DNA of 22,823 bases from CAYYHA01 sp964471535 (GTDB lineage: Bacteria > Myxococcota > Myxococcia > SLRQ01). The DNA is taken from NCBI GenBank assembly GCA_964471535.1, contig CAYYHA010000046.1, positions 1-22,823 of the forward strand. Reading direction: 5' to 3'. Made by a program: the position numbers and the translations under genes. Positions 15,415-22,649 of the stretch are shown here, in pieces. How positions within the stretch are numbered: the first letter of the stretch is position 1; every line of letters begins with the position of its first letter. The notes under the pieces were generated by a model. That model did not search any database, had not been told where the DNA came from, and worked only from the letters and a program-made list of their open reading frames with translations.

Positions 15415-17094
15415 CTACGGCCGCGGGCCGAGCGACGGCAGGGGATCGGCGGGCCGGGCGAGGAGGAAGCCCTGCAGCAGGGTGCAGTGGAGCGCCGTGA
15501 CCGTCTCGAGCTCCTGGGGGCTCTCGATGCCCTCGGCGATCACCTCGATGCCCTCCGCGCGGCAGAAGTCCACGATGTGGCGCACGAGGCGGCGCGAGCG
15601 GCTGCTCTTCGCGGCCCGCCGGACCAGGCCCATGTCCAGCTTCACGTAGTCGGGCACCAGGCCGTCCAGGTGGGCGAGCCCCGCGTACCCGGCTCCGAAG
15701 TCGTCGAGGGCGATGCGAAAGCCCCGCCGCTTCAGCGCGCGGATCACCTTGCGCGTGTGCGGCAGATCGGTGATCGCCTCGCTCTCGGTGATCTCGAAGA
15801 CGACGCGGCCGGGGCTGCCCTCGAACGCGGCCACCTGTCCGAGAAGGCCCGGGTCGTAGAGCTCTTGGGGGTGGAGGTTCACGAAGAGGAGGGCGCCTTC
15901 GGGCAGCTCGGACAATCGCTCGGCCACCCGCGTGCGGATGAGGCGACCGAGATCGTGGATGCGCCCTGCCCGCTCGGCGAGGCCGAAGAGCACGCCGGGG
16001 GTGGGGATCTCCCCGTGCTGCGGGCGGCACAGCGCCTCGTAGCCCACCGCGAGCCACCCCGTGGCCTCCACGATGGGCTGGAAGGCGAAGCCGATCCGCC
16101 CCGACTCGAGGGTCTCCTCGAGCGCCTGCAAGCCGATGAGTTCCTCCGGCGTGTCGGAGAGGGCCAGGTGGCGCAGCTCGGGCCCGTAGAGGGTGATCCG
16201 ATTGCCGCCGCCCAGCTTCGACGCCCGCAGCGCGAGCGTGGCTCCATCGACGAGGTCCTTGCGCGTCATGCCGTCCTCGGGGACCGCCGCGACGCCGATG
16301 GAAACGGTGGTGTGGCCGAGGAGCGAGGCCTCCTCGCCCACCCGGCGGTTCAGGCGTTCGCACAGGCGCCGCGCGCCCTCCTTGTCGAGGCCGGGCAGGA
16401 GCAGCCCGAACTGGTCGGGCCCGTAGCGGGCGGTGATCCCGGGCCGGCCGATGCGCGTCGGCCCATCCCAGCCGCACGCCACCGAGCGGATGAGGTCGGC
16501 GAGATCGAGGAGGAGGCGGTTGCCCGCCGTGTGCCCCTCTCTGTCGTTGAACGTGCTGAAGCCGTCGATGTCCAAGAGGGCAAGGGCTGCCGGGCTGCCG
16601 GCGCGGCGACCTCGGACCACCTCCGTCTCGATGGCCTCCTGGAAGTGGGCGTGGTTGAGCAGGCCGGTCATCGGATCCCGGGAGGCCTGCATCTCGAGTG
16701 GCGCCTGATTCCCGGCCAGTTCGCGAAGCGGCGCCGTGCGGAGGAGGGTGGCCGAGAGCCGGTCGGTCAGATCCGCCGCCGAGAGGTCCGGCGTCAGCCA
16801 GTCGCGGGCCCCGAGCTGCATCCAGGCGGTGGCGGTCTCCGGGCTCGGGGCCTCACCCACCACCACCACCGCGGTGGTGGGAAGGCGCTGCAAGAGCGGG
16901 GCGACCTCCGCCTGGCTCTCCGCGCCGACCAGGGCCAGGGCGATGCTCGTGCGGCAGGCCGCCTTCTGGAGCGCCCCGTTCGCGGCGGCTTGGGGCAACA
17001 GGCCGATGCGCGCGAGCGCATCTCGAAGGCGGGGCTCGAAGGAGGCCGGAATGCGCAGGAGGAGTGCGGTCGGGTCCGTATCGTTCACATTCAT
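15415..17094 (-). CDS. c-di-GMP phosphodiesterase: receiver-like, degenerate GGDEF, intact EAL
   Basis: A 559-residue protein with three parts. Residues about 8-120 look like a pseudo-receiver or sensor fold, without a clear phospho-acceptor site. Residues about 135-305 are a GGDEF domain with the usual DPMTGLLNHAHF and LALLDIDGFSTFND segments, but the signature is G-P-D-Q-F (225-229), so synthesis is unlikely. Residues about 320-555 are an EAL domain. All key residues are in place: Glu353 in YEAL, Asn406, Glu434, Asp464-Asp465 in LDDFGAGY, Lys485, Glu521 and Gln541 in QGFLLARP. It should hydrolyse c-di-GMP to pGpG, perhaps tuned by nucleotide binding to the dead GGDEF domain. No transmembrane helix is seen. 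It is divergent from the pilin-like cluster and convergent with the PilZ gene. Confidence 0.88.
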   Translation of the reverse strand: MNVNDTDPTALLLRIPASFEPRLRDALARIGLLPQAAANGALQKAACRTSIALALVGAESQAEVAPLLQRLPTTAVVVVGEAPSPETATAWMQLGARDWLTPDLSAADLTDRLSATLLRTAPLRELAGNQAPLEMQASRDPMTGLLNHAHFQEAIETEVVRGRRAGSPAALALLDIDGFSTFNDREGHTAGNRLLLDLADLIRSVACGWDGPTRIGRPGITARYGPDQFGLLLPGLDKEGARRLCERLNRRVGEEASLLGHTTVSIGVAAVPEDGMTRKDLVDGATLALRASKLGGGNRITLYGPELRHLALSDTPEELIGLQALEETLESGRIGFAFQPIVEATGWLAVGYEALCRPQHGEIPTPGVLFGLAERAGRIHDLGRLIRTRVAERLSELPEGALLFVNLHPQELYDPGLLGQVAAFEGSPGRVVFEITESEAITDLPHTRKVIRALKRRGFRIALDDFGAGYAGLAHLDGLVPDYVKLDMGLVRRAAKSSRSRRLVRHIVDFCRAEGIEVIAEGIESPQELETVTALHCTLLQGFLLARPADPLPSLGPRP

Positions 17095-17139
17095 GGAGGC
17101 CTACGGGTCTGCGGTCTTCCCCCCGGAGGCGTTGTCCCC

Positions 17140-17145
17140 ATGGTA
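17140..17145 (-). promoter_or_regulatory. Candidate -10 box (TACCAT) for the EAL gene
   Basis: TACCAT followed by GGGG on the minus strand lies about 45 bases before the EAL start codon in the divergent intergenic region. It resembles the TAGAATGGGG box of the opposite gene. No -35 match was found. Confidence 0.25.
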
Positions 17146-17266
17146 GCGCCTCGGCGCCTTCGATGCATCCTCGGCCCCCTGGGCCGGGCGCGACCGCTGG
17201 GACTGCCCGGAGACCTGTCGCCCGAGGCGCGTCCAACCGTCCGATGGGCCCCGGCCTGGCCGCGTG

Positions 17267-17272
17267 TAGAAT
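17267..17272 (+). promoter_or_regulatory. Candidate -10 box (TAGAAT) for the pilin-like cluster
   Basis: TAGAAT preceded by GTG lies 14 bases before the first start codon of the six-gene cluster, so the leader would be only a few bases long. No clear -35 element lies 17 bases upstream. The position at the head of the operon supports the call. Confidence 0.35.
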
Positions 17273-17286
17273 GGGGTCTGTACCGT

Positions 17287-18168
17287 ATGTTTCAGGACGA
17301 CATCTGGGACGGCATGCGTAGGATGGAATCGCCCGAACTCATGTGCGCTGGGGTCAGCGGCGGCCGGTCACGCCCGGGGCTCACGGACGGGGAAGGCCGA
17401 GGGGGGCTCGGGCCCCGCCGGCGGCGAGGCGAGCGCGGGCAGGCGATGGTGGAGAGCGCCATCGTGCTGCCCATGTACGTCTTCCTCATGCTGGGCATCC
17501 TGCAACTCGGCCTGATGCACCAGGCCAAGGCGCTGACCAAGTACGCCGCCTACAAGGCGGTCCGCGCCGGTGCACTGAACAATGCGAGGGTCAAGGAGAT
17601 GGAGCGGGCCGCCCTGGCGGTGCTCCTCCCGCTCACCTCCTGGCAGGTGGGGGGCGTCGAGAACATCGCGCCCGTCAATGGCTTCGGCGCCTACAGCGCC
17701 AAATGGGGGCGCTTCGCCCTCAACCGGATGCTCGAGCCGCCCTTCATGAAGGTGGCCAAGGTCGACATCTGCGGGCCGGTGAAGGGCGACCTTCCCAGTG
17801 GCGCCAAGGAGGTCGAGTTCGACGATCCGAAAGTGGCCTCGGGCAGCGGGTGGGAGCAGCACAACCGTACGAAGCTGCGGATACAGCTCACCTTCAACTA
17901 CCGGATGCCCATCCCCTTCGCCAACGCGGTGATCCACGCCATGTGGCTGGGGCAGGAGGTCAGCTCGGCGCTGCGCCTGGGCAAGCGGGACCTGGCGCGC
18001 ATCGCCGCGCACCGGGACTACGCAGCCTACATGGCGGCGGCACGCAAGGGGGACTATGTGATGCCCATTCGGGCGGAGTATTCGATGCGGATGCAGTCCA
18101 ACATCTATGTGAACAAGGCGCCGATTCCCGACGAGAACAACTGCGTCATACCGTTCTCGAGGCGGTAG
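17287..18168 (+). CDS. TadE-like pseudopilin protein (first)
   Basis: A 293-residue protein. The ATG at 17287 lies just after a candidate promoter. In-frame ATGs at 17314, 17323 and 17341 cannot be excluded. An Arg/Gly-rich leader ends at RRRRGERG, followed by QAMVESAIVLPMY and a hydrophobic helix to about residue 77. This is the TadE/TadG signature and resembles a type IVb prepilin site: cleavage after Gly51 would put Glu at +5 (Glu56). The remaining 215 residues are a soluble, extracytoplasmic-looking domain, much longer than classical TadE. It heads a plus-strand operon of six genes. TadE-like proteins are processed pseudopilins needed for Flp pilus assembly. The role of this long C-terminal domain is unknown. 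Confidence 0.72.
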   Translation: MFQDDIWDGMRRMESPELMCAGVSGGRSRPGLTDGEGRGGLGPRRRRGERGQAMVESAIVLPMYVFLMLGILQLGLMHQAKALTKYAAYKAVRAGALNNARVKEMERAALAVLLPLTSWQVGGVENIAPVNGFGAYSAKWGRFALNRMLEPPFMKVAKVDICGPVKGDLPSGAKEVEFDDPKVASGSGWEQHNRTKLRIQLTFNYRMPIPFANAVIHAMWLGQEVSSALRLGKRDLARIAAHRDYAAYMAAARKGDYVMPIRAEYSMRMQSNIYVNKAPIPDENNCVIPFSRR

Positions 18169-18172
18169 GAGC

Positions 18173-19729
18173 ATGGCCGTGAGACGCTTCTTCGAGAGAT
18201 CCATCCAGGAAGAGGACGCCCAGGCGATCGTGTTGGGTGCGCTGTCGATGTTCGTGCTGGCGCTGATGCTCATCATGAGCCTCAACGTCACCCAGGCGGT
18301 GCACGAGAAGATCCGCCTGCAGCAGAGCTCCGACGCGCTCGCATACTCCATGGCGGTGCAGGAGGCGCGGGCGCTGAACTACTTCGCCTATTCCAACCGC
18401 GCCATGGCGGCGACCTACGCGGCGCTGACCAGCGTCCATGCCTACTACGCCTCCATGATCGTCACCGGGGACATGCTCGCGGCAGCCCGGATCAACTTCT
18501 TCATCATCGCAGGCATCGAGTTTGCGCTCTGCTGTGCGTGCACGTGGTGTTCCTGCTTCTCGCACTGCATCCACGGCATTCAAGCGATCCGAATCGCGTT
18601 CAAGTTCGGGCGCGAGAAACGCAAGTACGAACGCCGGATCAAGTCGATGGAACAAAAGTTCAATCGCCTCGTGCAGGCGCTCGACTTCATGGTGGACAAC
18701 ATCCACGCGGCGCAGCTCGAGATGTGGGGCCAGACCGTGGCAGCGCTGATGTCGAGCCGGTCGAAGTTCGACGAAATCTGGAAGCAGAACGCGCCCCAGG
18801 CAAGCAACCTGGACTCTGCCATTGCGATGCTGAACGTCAACGAGTTCAACTGCGCCCTAGAAGGCATCGTGGCCCCCTGCGTGGGCGGCTCCCGGGAGGC
18901 GCGGCGCCCCAACCGCGGTAAGGTGATGACGGTGTCCAGCAACGCGACCCGTCCCCGCTGGGCCACGACGCGAAAGCCCGGATCGCCCTTTCCCATCCAT
19001 CTGGGGCCGCGCTTCCTGGCCGATCTGATGAATCGCATCCAGGGCAACGGTGTTTCCCTTCCGCTCAACCACAAGGGCACGGCGAAGATCGTCGACCGCA
19101 AGAGCAGGAGCACCCTCGAGAGCAGCCGCAAGGGGGAAGAGGGAAGAGTGGTGGGCGCCGACGAGCACGGCATCCTCTTCTCCTACTGGAAACACGGCGT
19201 GGGCGTCTTCCCGTATTCGGCCGAGATCTACTCCGACAAGAACGGCGGCCGCCACAAGCCCCGGGGTGGCCACACCGGGCAGCACAAGAAGTTCGAGGGG
19301 GTGCAGGCGAAGAACCGCTGCGTGCTCAAGGGCAACTGCTTCATCAAGTTCCGAGCCCATCCGGATCGCGACGACGACTTCAACCAGCCGAAGGTCTATG
19401 CGTACCTGCAGCAGGATCTCTCGCTCACGCGAAAGGGCGACCGGCCGGGGGGGTGGAACCCCAACGACACGGGGACGATCAATCTGACCCACGGGGCGCA
19501 GGGCACCGGCTCGTTGACCTTCCGCCCGGGCATGGGGCGGGCCTTGAGCAAGGCCATGGTCTACTACCACCGCCTCGGCGAATGGCGGGAGCCTCCGAAC
19601 CTCTTCAATCCCTACTGGCGCGCGAAGCTCCATCCGATGAAACGCGGTGAAGCCGCTCGGGCCCTCGCGCTGGCCCGGGAGACCGAGGCCATCGGGTTTA
19701 CCGCGCTGCCCTTTTTCCCGGTGAACTGA
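18173..19729 (+). CDS. TadG-like pilus-assembly protein with a cysteine cluster
   Basis: A 518-residue protein starting four bases after the TadE-like stop, with TAGGAG just upstream. The N-terminus resembles TadG. An acidic leader EEDAQAIVLGALSM is followed by a transmembrane helix (about residues 18-38) and the Tyr/Ala-rich amphipathic helix LAYSMAVQEARALNYFAYSNRAM, typical of TadG-like proteins in this type of bacterium. A second hydrophobic stretch (about 107-125) runs into six cysteines (120, 121, 123, 126, 128, 132). A charged helix and a large, basic, mostly soluble C-terminal region follow. No von Willebrand A domain is recognisable, unlike many TadG proteins. The stop overlaps the next ATG (TGATG). 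Its role as an envelope anchor of a Tad-like machine is inferred from the N-terminus and the neighbours. Confidence 0.65.
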   Translation: MAVRRFFERSIQEEDAQAIVLGALSMFVLALMLIMSLNVTQAVHEKIRLQQSSDALAYSMAVQEARALNYFAYSNRAMAATYAALTSVHAYYASMIVTGDMLAAARINFFIIAGIEFALCCACTWCSCFSHCIHGIQAIRIAFKFGREKRKYERRIKSMEQKFNRLVQALDFMVDNIHAAQLEMWGQTVAALMSSRSKFDEIWKQNAPQASNLDSAIAMLNVNEFNCALEGIVAPCVGGSREARRPNRGKVMTVSSNATRPRWATTRKPGSPFPIHLGPRFLADLMNRIQGNGVSLPLNHKGTAKIVDRKSRSTLESSRKGEEGRVVGADEHGILFSYWKHGVGVFPYSAEIYSDKNGGRHKPRGGHTGQHKKFEGVQAKNRCVLKGNCFIKFRAHPDRDDDFNQPKVYAYLQQDLSLTRKGDRPGGWNPNDTGTINLTHGAQGTGSLTFRPGMGRALSKAMVYYHRLGEWREPPNLFNPYWRAKLHPMKRGEAARALALARETEAIGFTALPFFPVN

Positions 19730-20742
19730 TGAGAGCGCTTCGAAGGATCCGAGACGAGCAGGGCGGGGCGATGGTCGAGACGGCCATCAGCATGATCATC
19801 ATCGTGCCCGTGATCCTCTACTCGCTCTACTTGTACGATGCACTCTCCTACAAGCTGGACCTTCAGGAGGCGATCACCGGGGCGGCCTGGGATTTCACGA
19901 CCCGCGACTACCAGGCGGAGAGCACCTCGGCGATTCAGGGGTCGGTACAGCGCAACAACCGTCTGACCTGGTGTGATCACACTTCGGCCTACGATTCCTA
20001 CGATCGCAACTACGACTGTGAGAACGAGGGGCACCACAAAGCGGTGGCGGCCCATGCCTGTTGGCTGGGGGACGGTGCGAAGCAAGTCACCTGCTCCATC
20101 GACACCGGCTACGCCAACTACTACCTGCAGCCAGCGATCACCGGCTTCCATGGCCGCTTCACCCATGGAGGCTTCGTCACCTGCGATGCGCGCCTGTCGG
20201 TGGCGAACTACCTGGTGCCGCAGGAGTTCCTGCAGCAGTTCCACGGGGACCACAAACTCTTCGAGCGGGACCAGCTCTCCGGTTCGGTGCACGATGCCTC
20301 GGCCAGTGGCAACGTGCTGGTCCTCGAAGGGCAGCCCTTCGGTCTCCTCGTCGACACCTGGGCGCTCAACCGTGACGGGAACAATCCCTGGCAGATCTCG
20401 CCCGATCAGAAGCGCGGAGAGATCTACGACCGGGTCAACACCATCTATCAGCGTAACCTCGGCTATGTCACCACGGTTGCTGCGTCTGCAGACTTCTTCG
20501 CGACCGCGTACTCGAAGGACCTGCTGAACCCCGCCTTCCCCCTCCTCATGGGCGACAATCCGCTGACCCCGAACATCTCCATTCGAAAGGGTCTGCCCGG
20601 TGACCAGACCATCCGGCAGGAGGGGCGAAACGCGAAGTACTTCTCGTATCCGTGGAAGGATTGGGCCCGCGACCCGTACCTGCGCAGCAGCCAGGCTCGG
20701 GGCAACAACTACATGGGCAACAAGCGGCCCGAGGAGTTCTAG
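19729..20742 (+). CDS. TadE-like pseudopilin protein (second)
   Basis: A 337-residue protein whose ATG overlaps the preceding TGA. A short basic leader, MRALRRIRDEQG, is followed by GAMVETAISMIIIVPVILYSLYLY. This again is the TadE signature, with a Gly before the helix and Glu at +5 if cleavage follows Gly12. After the transmembrane helix (about residues 18-36) comes a 300-residue extracytoplasmic domain rich in Tyr, Asn and Asp. Its four cysteines lie close together in the first half (around WCDH, YDCE, HACW and VTCS) and could form disulfides. A fifth follows in VTCDA. It probably joins the first TadE-like protein as a minor pseudopilin. The C-terminal fold is not recognised. Confidence 0.68.
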   Translation: MRALRRIRDEQGGAMVETAISMIIIVPVILYSLYLYDALSYKLDLQEAITGAAWDFTTRDYQAESTSAIQGSVQRNNRLTWCDHTSAYDSYDRNYDCENEGHHKAVAAHACWLGDGAKQVTCSIDTGYANYYLQPAITGFHGRFTHGGFVTCDARLSVANYLVPQEFLQQFHGDHKLFERDQLSGSVHDASASGNVLVLEGQPFGLLVDTWALNRDGNNPWQISPDQKRGEIYDRVNTIYQRNLGYVTTVAASADFFATAYSKDLLNPAFPLLMGDNPLTPNISIRKGLPGDQTIRQEGRNAKYFSYPWKDWARDPYLRSSQARGNNYMGNKRPEEF

Positions 20743-20745
20743 GCC

Positions 20746-21558
20746 GTGGGCGGTCGCCGTCGGATCCTGGTGGTCCTCGTCGCCGCGGGCGTGGTCGGGA
20801 TCGCCCTGGGTGCGCTGCTCGGCAGCACCGACACCGAAGTCGGCGGCCTCGAGGTGGACACCGGTGCACTGCTGCGCCCGGTCGCCCAGACCGAAGCGCC
20901 GCCGCCCGAGCCGGCTCCACCCCCGGCGCTCGACGGACTACCGGTCTATCCCGGTGCGAAGCCCAACGCGCTCGGTGACTCGGTCGCGGCAGGCGGGGTA
21001 CCCCTCTCGGTGGCATGGTTCGAGACGCCGGATCCCATCGAAGACGTGATGGCCTGGTACGAGAAGAAGCTGTCGGAGAACGACTACCTGGTGGTGGGAC
21101 ACGCCTTCTCCGGCGCCTCCGGCTACGTCGGCTATCGAGAGAGTGAGAACGGCGTGATGCACGTCGTCACGATGATCCGCCAGGGCGAGGGCACGATGGT
21201 GATCCCGTCGAAGGCCCGGACGGGGGATCTCCTACAGGTGGAGCAGCGCCTCCCCGAATGGCTTCCGGCGCCGGAGGGGGCGCAAGGGGCGATGATCGTG
21301 GAGGTCGGAGAGTCGGGCAGCCAGCAAGAATCGGTTTCGGCCTTCGTCGAGGGTGGCGACATCCTGGAGCTCATCGACTTCTATCGAAAGGCGCTGGGAG
21401 CCCGCGGCTGGCAGGTGGAGCGTTCGCGGCGTGAATCGCCCCTCGCGGGCCGCGTCGATGCCTCTCGGCCGGGGCAGCGGCTCAGCCTCTTCCTGTCGCG
21501 CCCTTCGGCCACCGACGCGACGGTACAGCTCTACGCAACCTTGGTCCGAACGACCTGA
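20746..21558 (+). CDS. Membrane-anchored protein with internally duplicated domain, unknown function
   Basis: A 270-residue protein starting at GTG three bases after the previous stop. It has a basic N-terminus, one transmembrane anchor (about residues 7-26), a Pro-rich linker (48-62) and two similar domains of about 90-100 residues. Domain 1 (about 65-155) contains the strand SVAWFET and the helix DVMAWYEKKL. Domain 2 (about 169-270) has the matching VSAFVEG and ELIDFYRKAL, so a duplication is likely. I do not recognise the family. The gene is tightly packed between the second TadE-like gene and the cysteine-rich gene, so it is probably an extracytoplasmic accessory of the same system. A lysine- and Gly-poor, soluble composition argues against a pilin. 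Confidence 0.6.
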   Translation: MGGRRRILVVLVAAGVVGIALGALLGSTDTEVGGLEVDTGALLRPVAQTEAPPPEPAPPPALDGLPVYPGAKPNALGDSVAAGGVPLSVAWFETPDPIEDVMAWYEKKLSENDYLVVGHAFSGASGYVGYRESENGVMHVVTMIRQGEGTMVIPSKARTGDLLQVEQRLPEWLPAPEGAQGAMIVEVGESGSQQESVSAFVEGGDILELIDFYRKALGARGWQVERSRRESPLAGRVDASRPGQRLSLFLSRPSATDATVQLYATLVRTT

Positions 21559-21579
21559 GCACAGAGGAGAACGGAGACG

Positions 21580-21855
21580 ATGTGGACTTCTTTCCTAAGG
21601 ATTCCGGCGATGCGGGTGCCCACGGCGCTTCGAGCGATCCTTCTCGGATCTGTGGTGGGCCTTGCGCTCTCGACGGCCACGCCGGCGCGCGCCGACAAGG
21701 CATGCGAGGCGGATTGCGAAGAAAGCACCGCCGAGTGCGAGCGCGTGTGTCGGGAGCATGCCGGCGAGGGCGCCGGCCGCTGCCTGCAAGCCTGCAAGGA
21801 GGTCGAGGCGGAATGCTTCAAAGAATGCAACGAGCCCGATACCTCCGACGAGTAG
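21580..21855 (+). CDS. Small secreted eight-cysteine protein (CX3C twin repeats)
   Basis: A 91-residue protein with GAGGAG and a further GGAG before its ATG. Residues 1-38 form a Sec signal peptide, with a hydrophobic core at about 19-32 and a likely cut after ARA. The mature part has eight cysteines at 42, 46, 53, 57, 68, 72, 79 and 83. They form two exact copies of C-x3-C-x6-C-x3-C separated by ten residues, in an acidic, helix-prone background. The spacing suggests a disulfide-stapled helical bundle, as in coiled-coil-helix (CX3C) proteins, though no homology is claimed. The gene follows the duplicated-domain protein by about 20 bases, and its 3' end contains the start of the Flp-type pilin gene. 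The function is unknown, perhaps a periplasmic chaperone or structural accessory. Confidence 0.65.
   Translation: MWTSFLRIPAMRVPTALRAILLGSVVGLALSTATPARADKACEADCEESTAECERVCREHAGEGAGRCLQACKEVEAECFKECNEPDTSDE
21796..21803 (+). promoter_or_regulatory. Strong ribosome-binding site for the pilin gene inside the upstream gene
   Basis: AAGGAGGT, a full anti-16S match, lies nine bases before the ATG at 21813, within the coding region of the cysteine-rich gene. It decides the pilin start in favour of this ATG over the GTG at 21855, which has no such site. Confidence 0.6.
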
Positions 21856-22022
21856 TGGACCTCGACGAAGAGTCGGGACAGGCGGCCGTGGAGTACGCCA
21901 CGGTCACCGCCGCCATCCTGGGGATGACGGTGCTCTCCTGGCCCTTTCTGGTGGAGCTGCTCAACGGGCTCAACGTGTACTACCAGTCGATCTACTGGGT
22001 CCTCGAGTCACCGCTGCCCTAG
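21813..22022 (+). CDS. Flp-type (type IVb) prepilin-like protein
   Basis: A 69-residue protein from the ATG at 21813. Its start overlaps the cysteine-rich gene by 43 bases in another frame. A strongly basic leader (MLQRMQRARYLRR) and a short acidic stretch end in Gly22. Then comes QAAVEYATVTAAILGMTVL, the Flp signature with Glu at +5 and Tyr at +6 after cleavage. One hydrophobic helix runs to about residue 48, and a short Tyr-rich tail (LNVYYQSIYWVLESPLP) follows. Size and motif fit the Flp/Fap pilin family processed by a TadV-like peptidase. It may be the major pilin of the local system or a minor one. A shorter GTG start at 21855 would remove the basic leader and is less likely. Confidence 0.72.
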   Translation: MLQRMQRARYLRRVVDLDEESGQAAVEYATVTAAILGMTVLSWPFLVELLNGLNVYYQSIYWVLESPLP

Positions 22023-22025
22023 GCC

Positions 22026-22054
22026 GCCGGTGGAGCGCCGTGTCCCGCACCGGC
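22026..22054. terminator. Possible hairpin after the pilin gene
   Basis: GCCGGTG at 22026-22032 pairs with CACCGGC at 22048-22054 across a 15-base loop, starting four bases after the pilin stop and before the convergent Sel1 gene. There is no T-tract, so this is only a weak terminator candidate. Confidence 0.25.
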
Positions 22055-22067
22055 ATCGCCCCGGCCT

Positions 22068-22637
22068 TCAGGGCGCGCAGGCTGGGCCGTGACCCAGCCA
22101 GCAGGCGCGCAGGTAGAGGGCGTGGGCGCGCTCGGGGTCCTTGGGTACACCACGGCCGCGCTCGTAGCGCTGGGCGAGGTAGTGACAGGCGCGGGCGTGG
22201 CGCGCCCGGCAGGCCACCTCGTAGGCCCTAGCCGCCGCCTCCTCGTTGCCGAGCCGAGCCTGGGTGACCCCCAGGTTGGTGCAGGCGGCGGGGAGCCCCG
22301 CCTCGCAGGCGCGCCGGAAAAGTTCGCCGGCGCGCAGCGGGTCTGCCGGGCCCCCGCGGCCGTAGAGGAGGAGGCGGCCCAGATTGGAGCATGCGGCCAG
22401 CAGGCCGGCCTCGCAGGCCTCGGCGTACAGCGCCCGTGCGCGCTTCGGCTCGACGGGCCGGCCCCGATCGCCGCGATCGTAGGCGAGTGCGAGGCGGTAG
22501 GCGGCTTCCGCGCTTCGGCCGCCCGCCGGCGCGGGCAGCAAGGCATCGCGCTGCCGCGCCCGGAGCGCGAGACCTCCGGCGAGGAGGAGCAGCGCGAGGA
22601 CGAAGAGCAGGGCGACGATCTGAGGAAGTCGGTCCAC
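22068..22637 (-). CDS. Membrane-anchored Sel1-repeat protein, cysteine-paired (Hcp-like)
   Basis: A 189-residue protein starting at GTG. One N-terminal transmembrane or signal-anchor helix (residues 7-26) is followed by about four Sel1-type alpha/alpha repeats with the hallmark ALYAEACEAG, AACSNLGRLLLYGRG and GVPKDPERA segments. Eight cysteines form four C-x7-C pairs: 75/83, 111/119, 143/151 and 179/187. This is the pattern of disulfide-locked repeats in Helicobacter cysteine-rich proteins, and it implies an extracytoplasmic location. Such solenoids usually bind proteins or peptidoglycan. The third repeat is shorter than the others. The gene is convergent with the pilin cluster, and no functional tie to it is shown. 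A TAGGCT box lies 12 bases before the GTG, with no ribosome-binding site. Confidence 0.8.
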   Translation of the reverse strand: MDRLPQIVALLFVLALLLLAGGLALRARQRDALLPAPAGGRSAEAAYRLALAYDRGDRGRPVEPKRARALYAEACEAGLLAACSNLGRLLLYGRGGPADPLRAGELFRRACEAGLPAACTNLGVTQARLGNEEAAARAYEVACRARHARACHYLAQRYERGRGVPKDPERAHALYLRACWLGHGPACAP

Positions 22638-22649
22638 GGTGGGGCCCCG

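Noticed and set aside
15352..17286. Long plus-strand frame upstream of the first TadE-like gene
   Set aside because: It is antisense to the EAL gene, whose domains and catalytic residues are complete. The TadE signature starts only after 17287.
21855..22022. GTG at 21855 as the pilin start
   Set aside because: It has no ribosome-binding site and removes the basic prepilin leader, whereas the ATG at 21813 has a full AAGGAGGT site.
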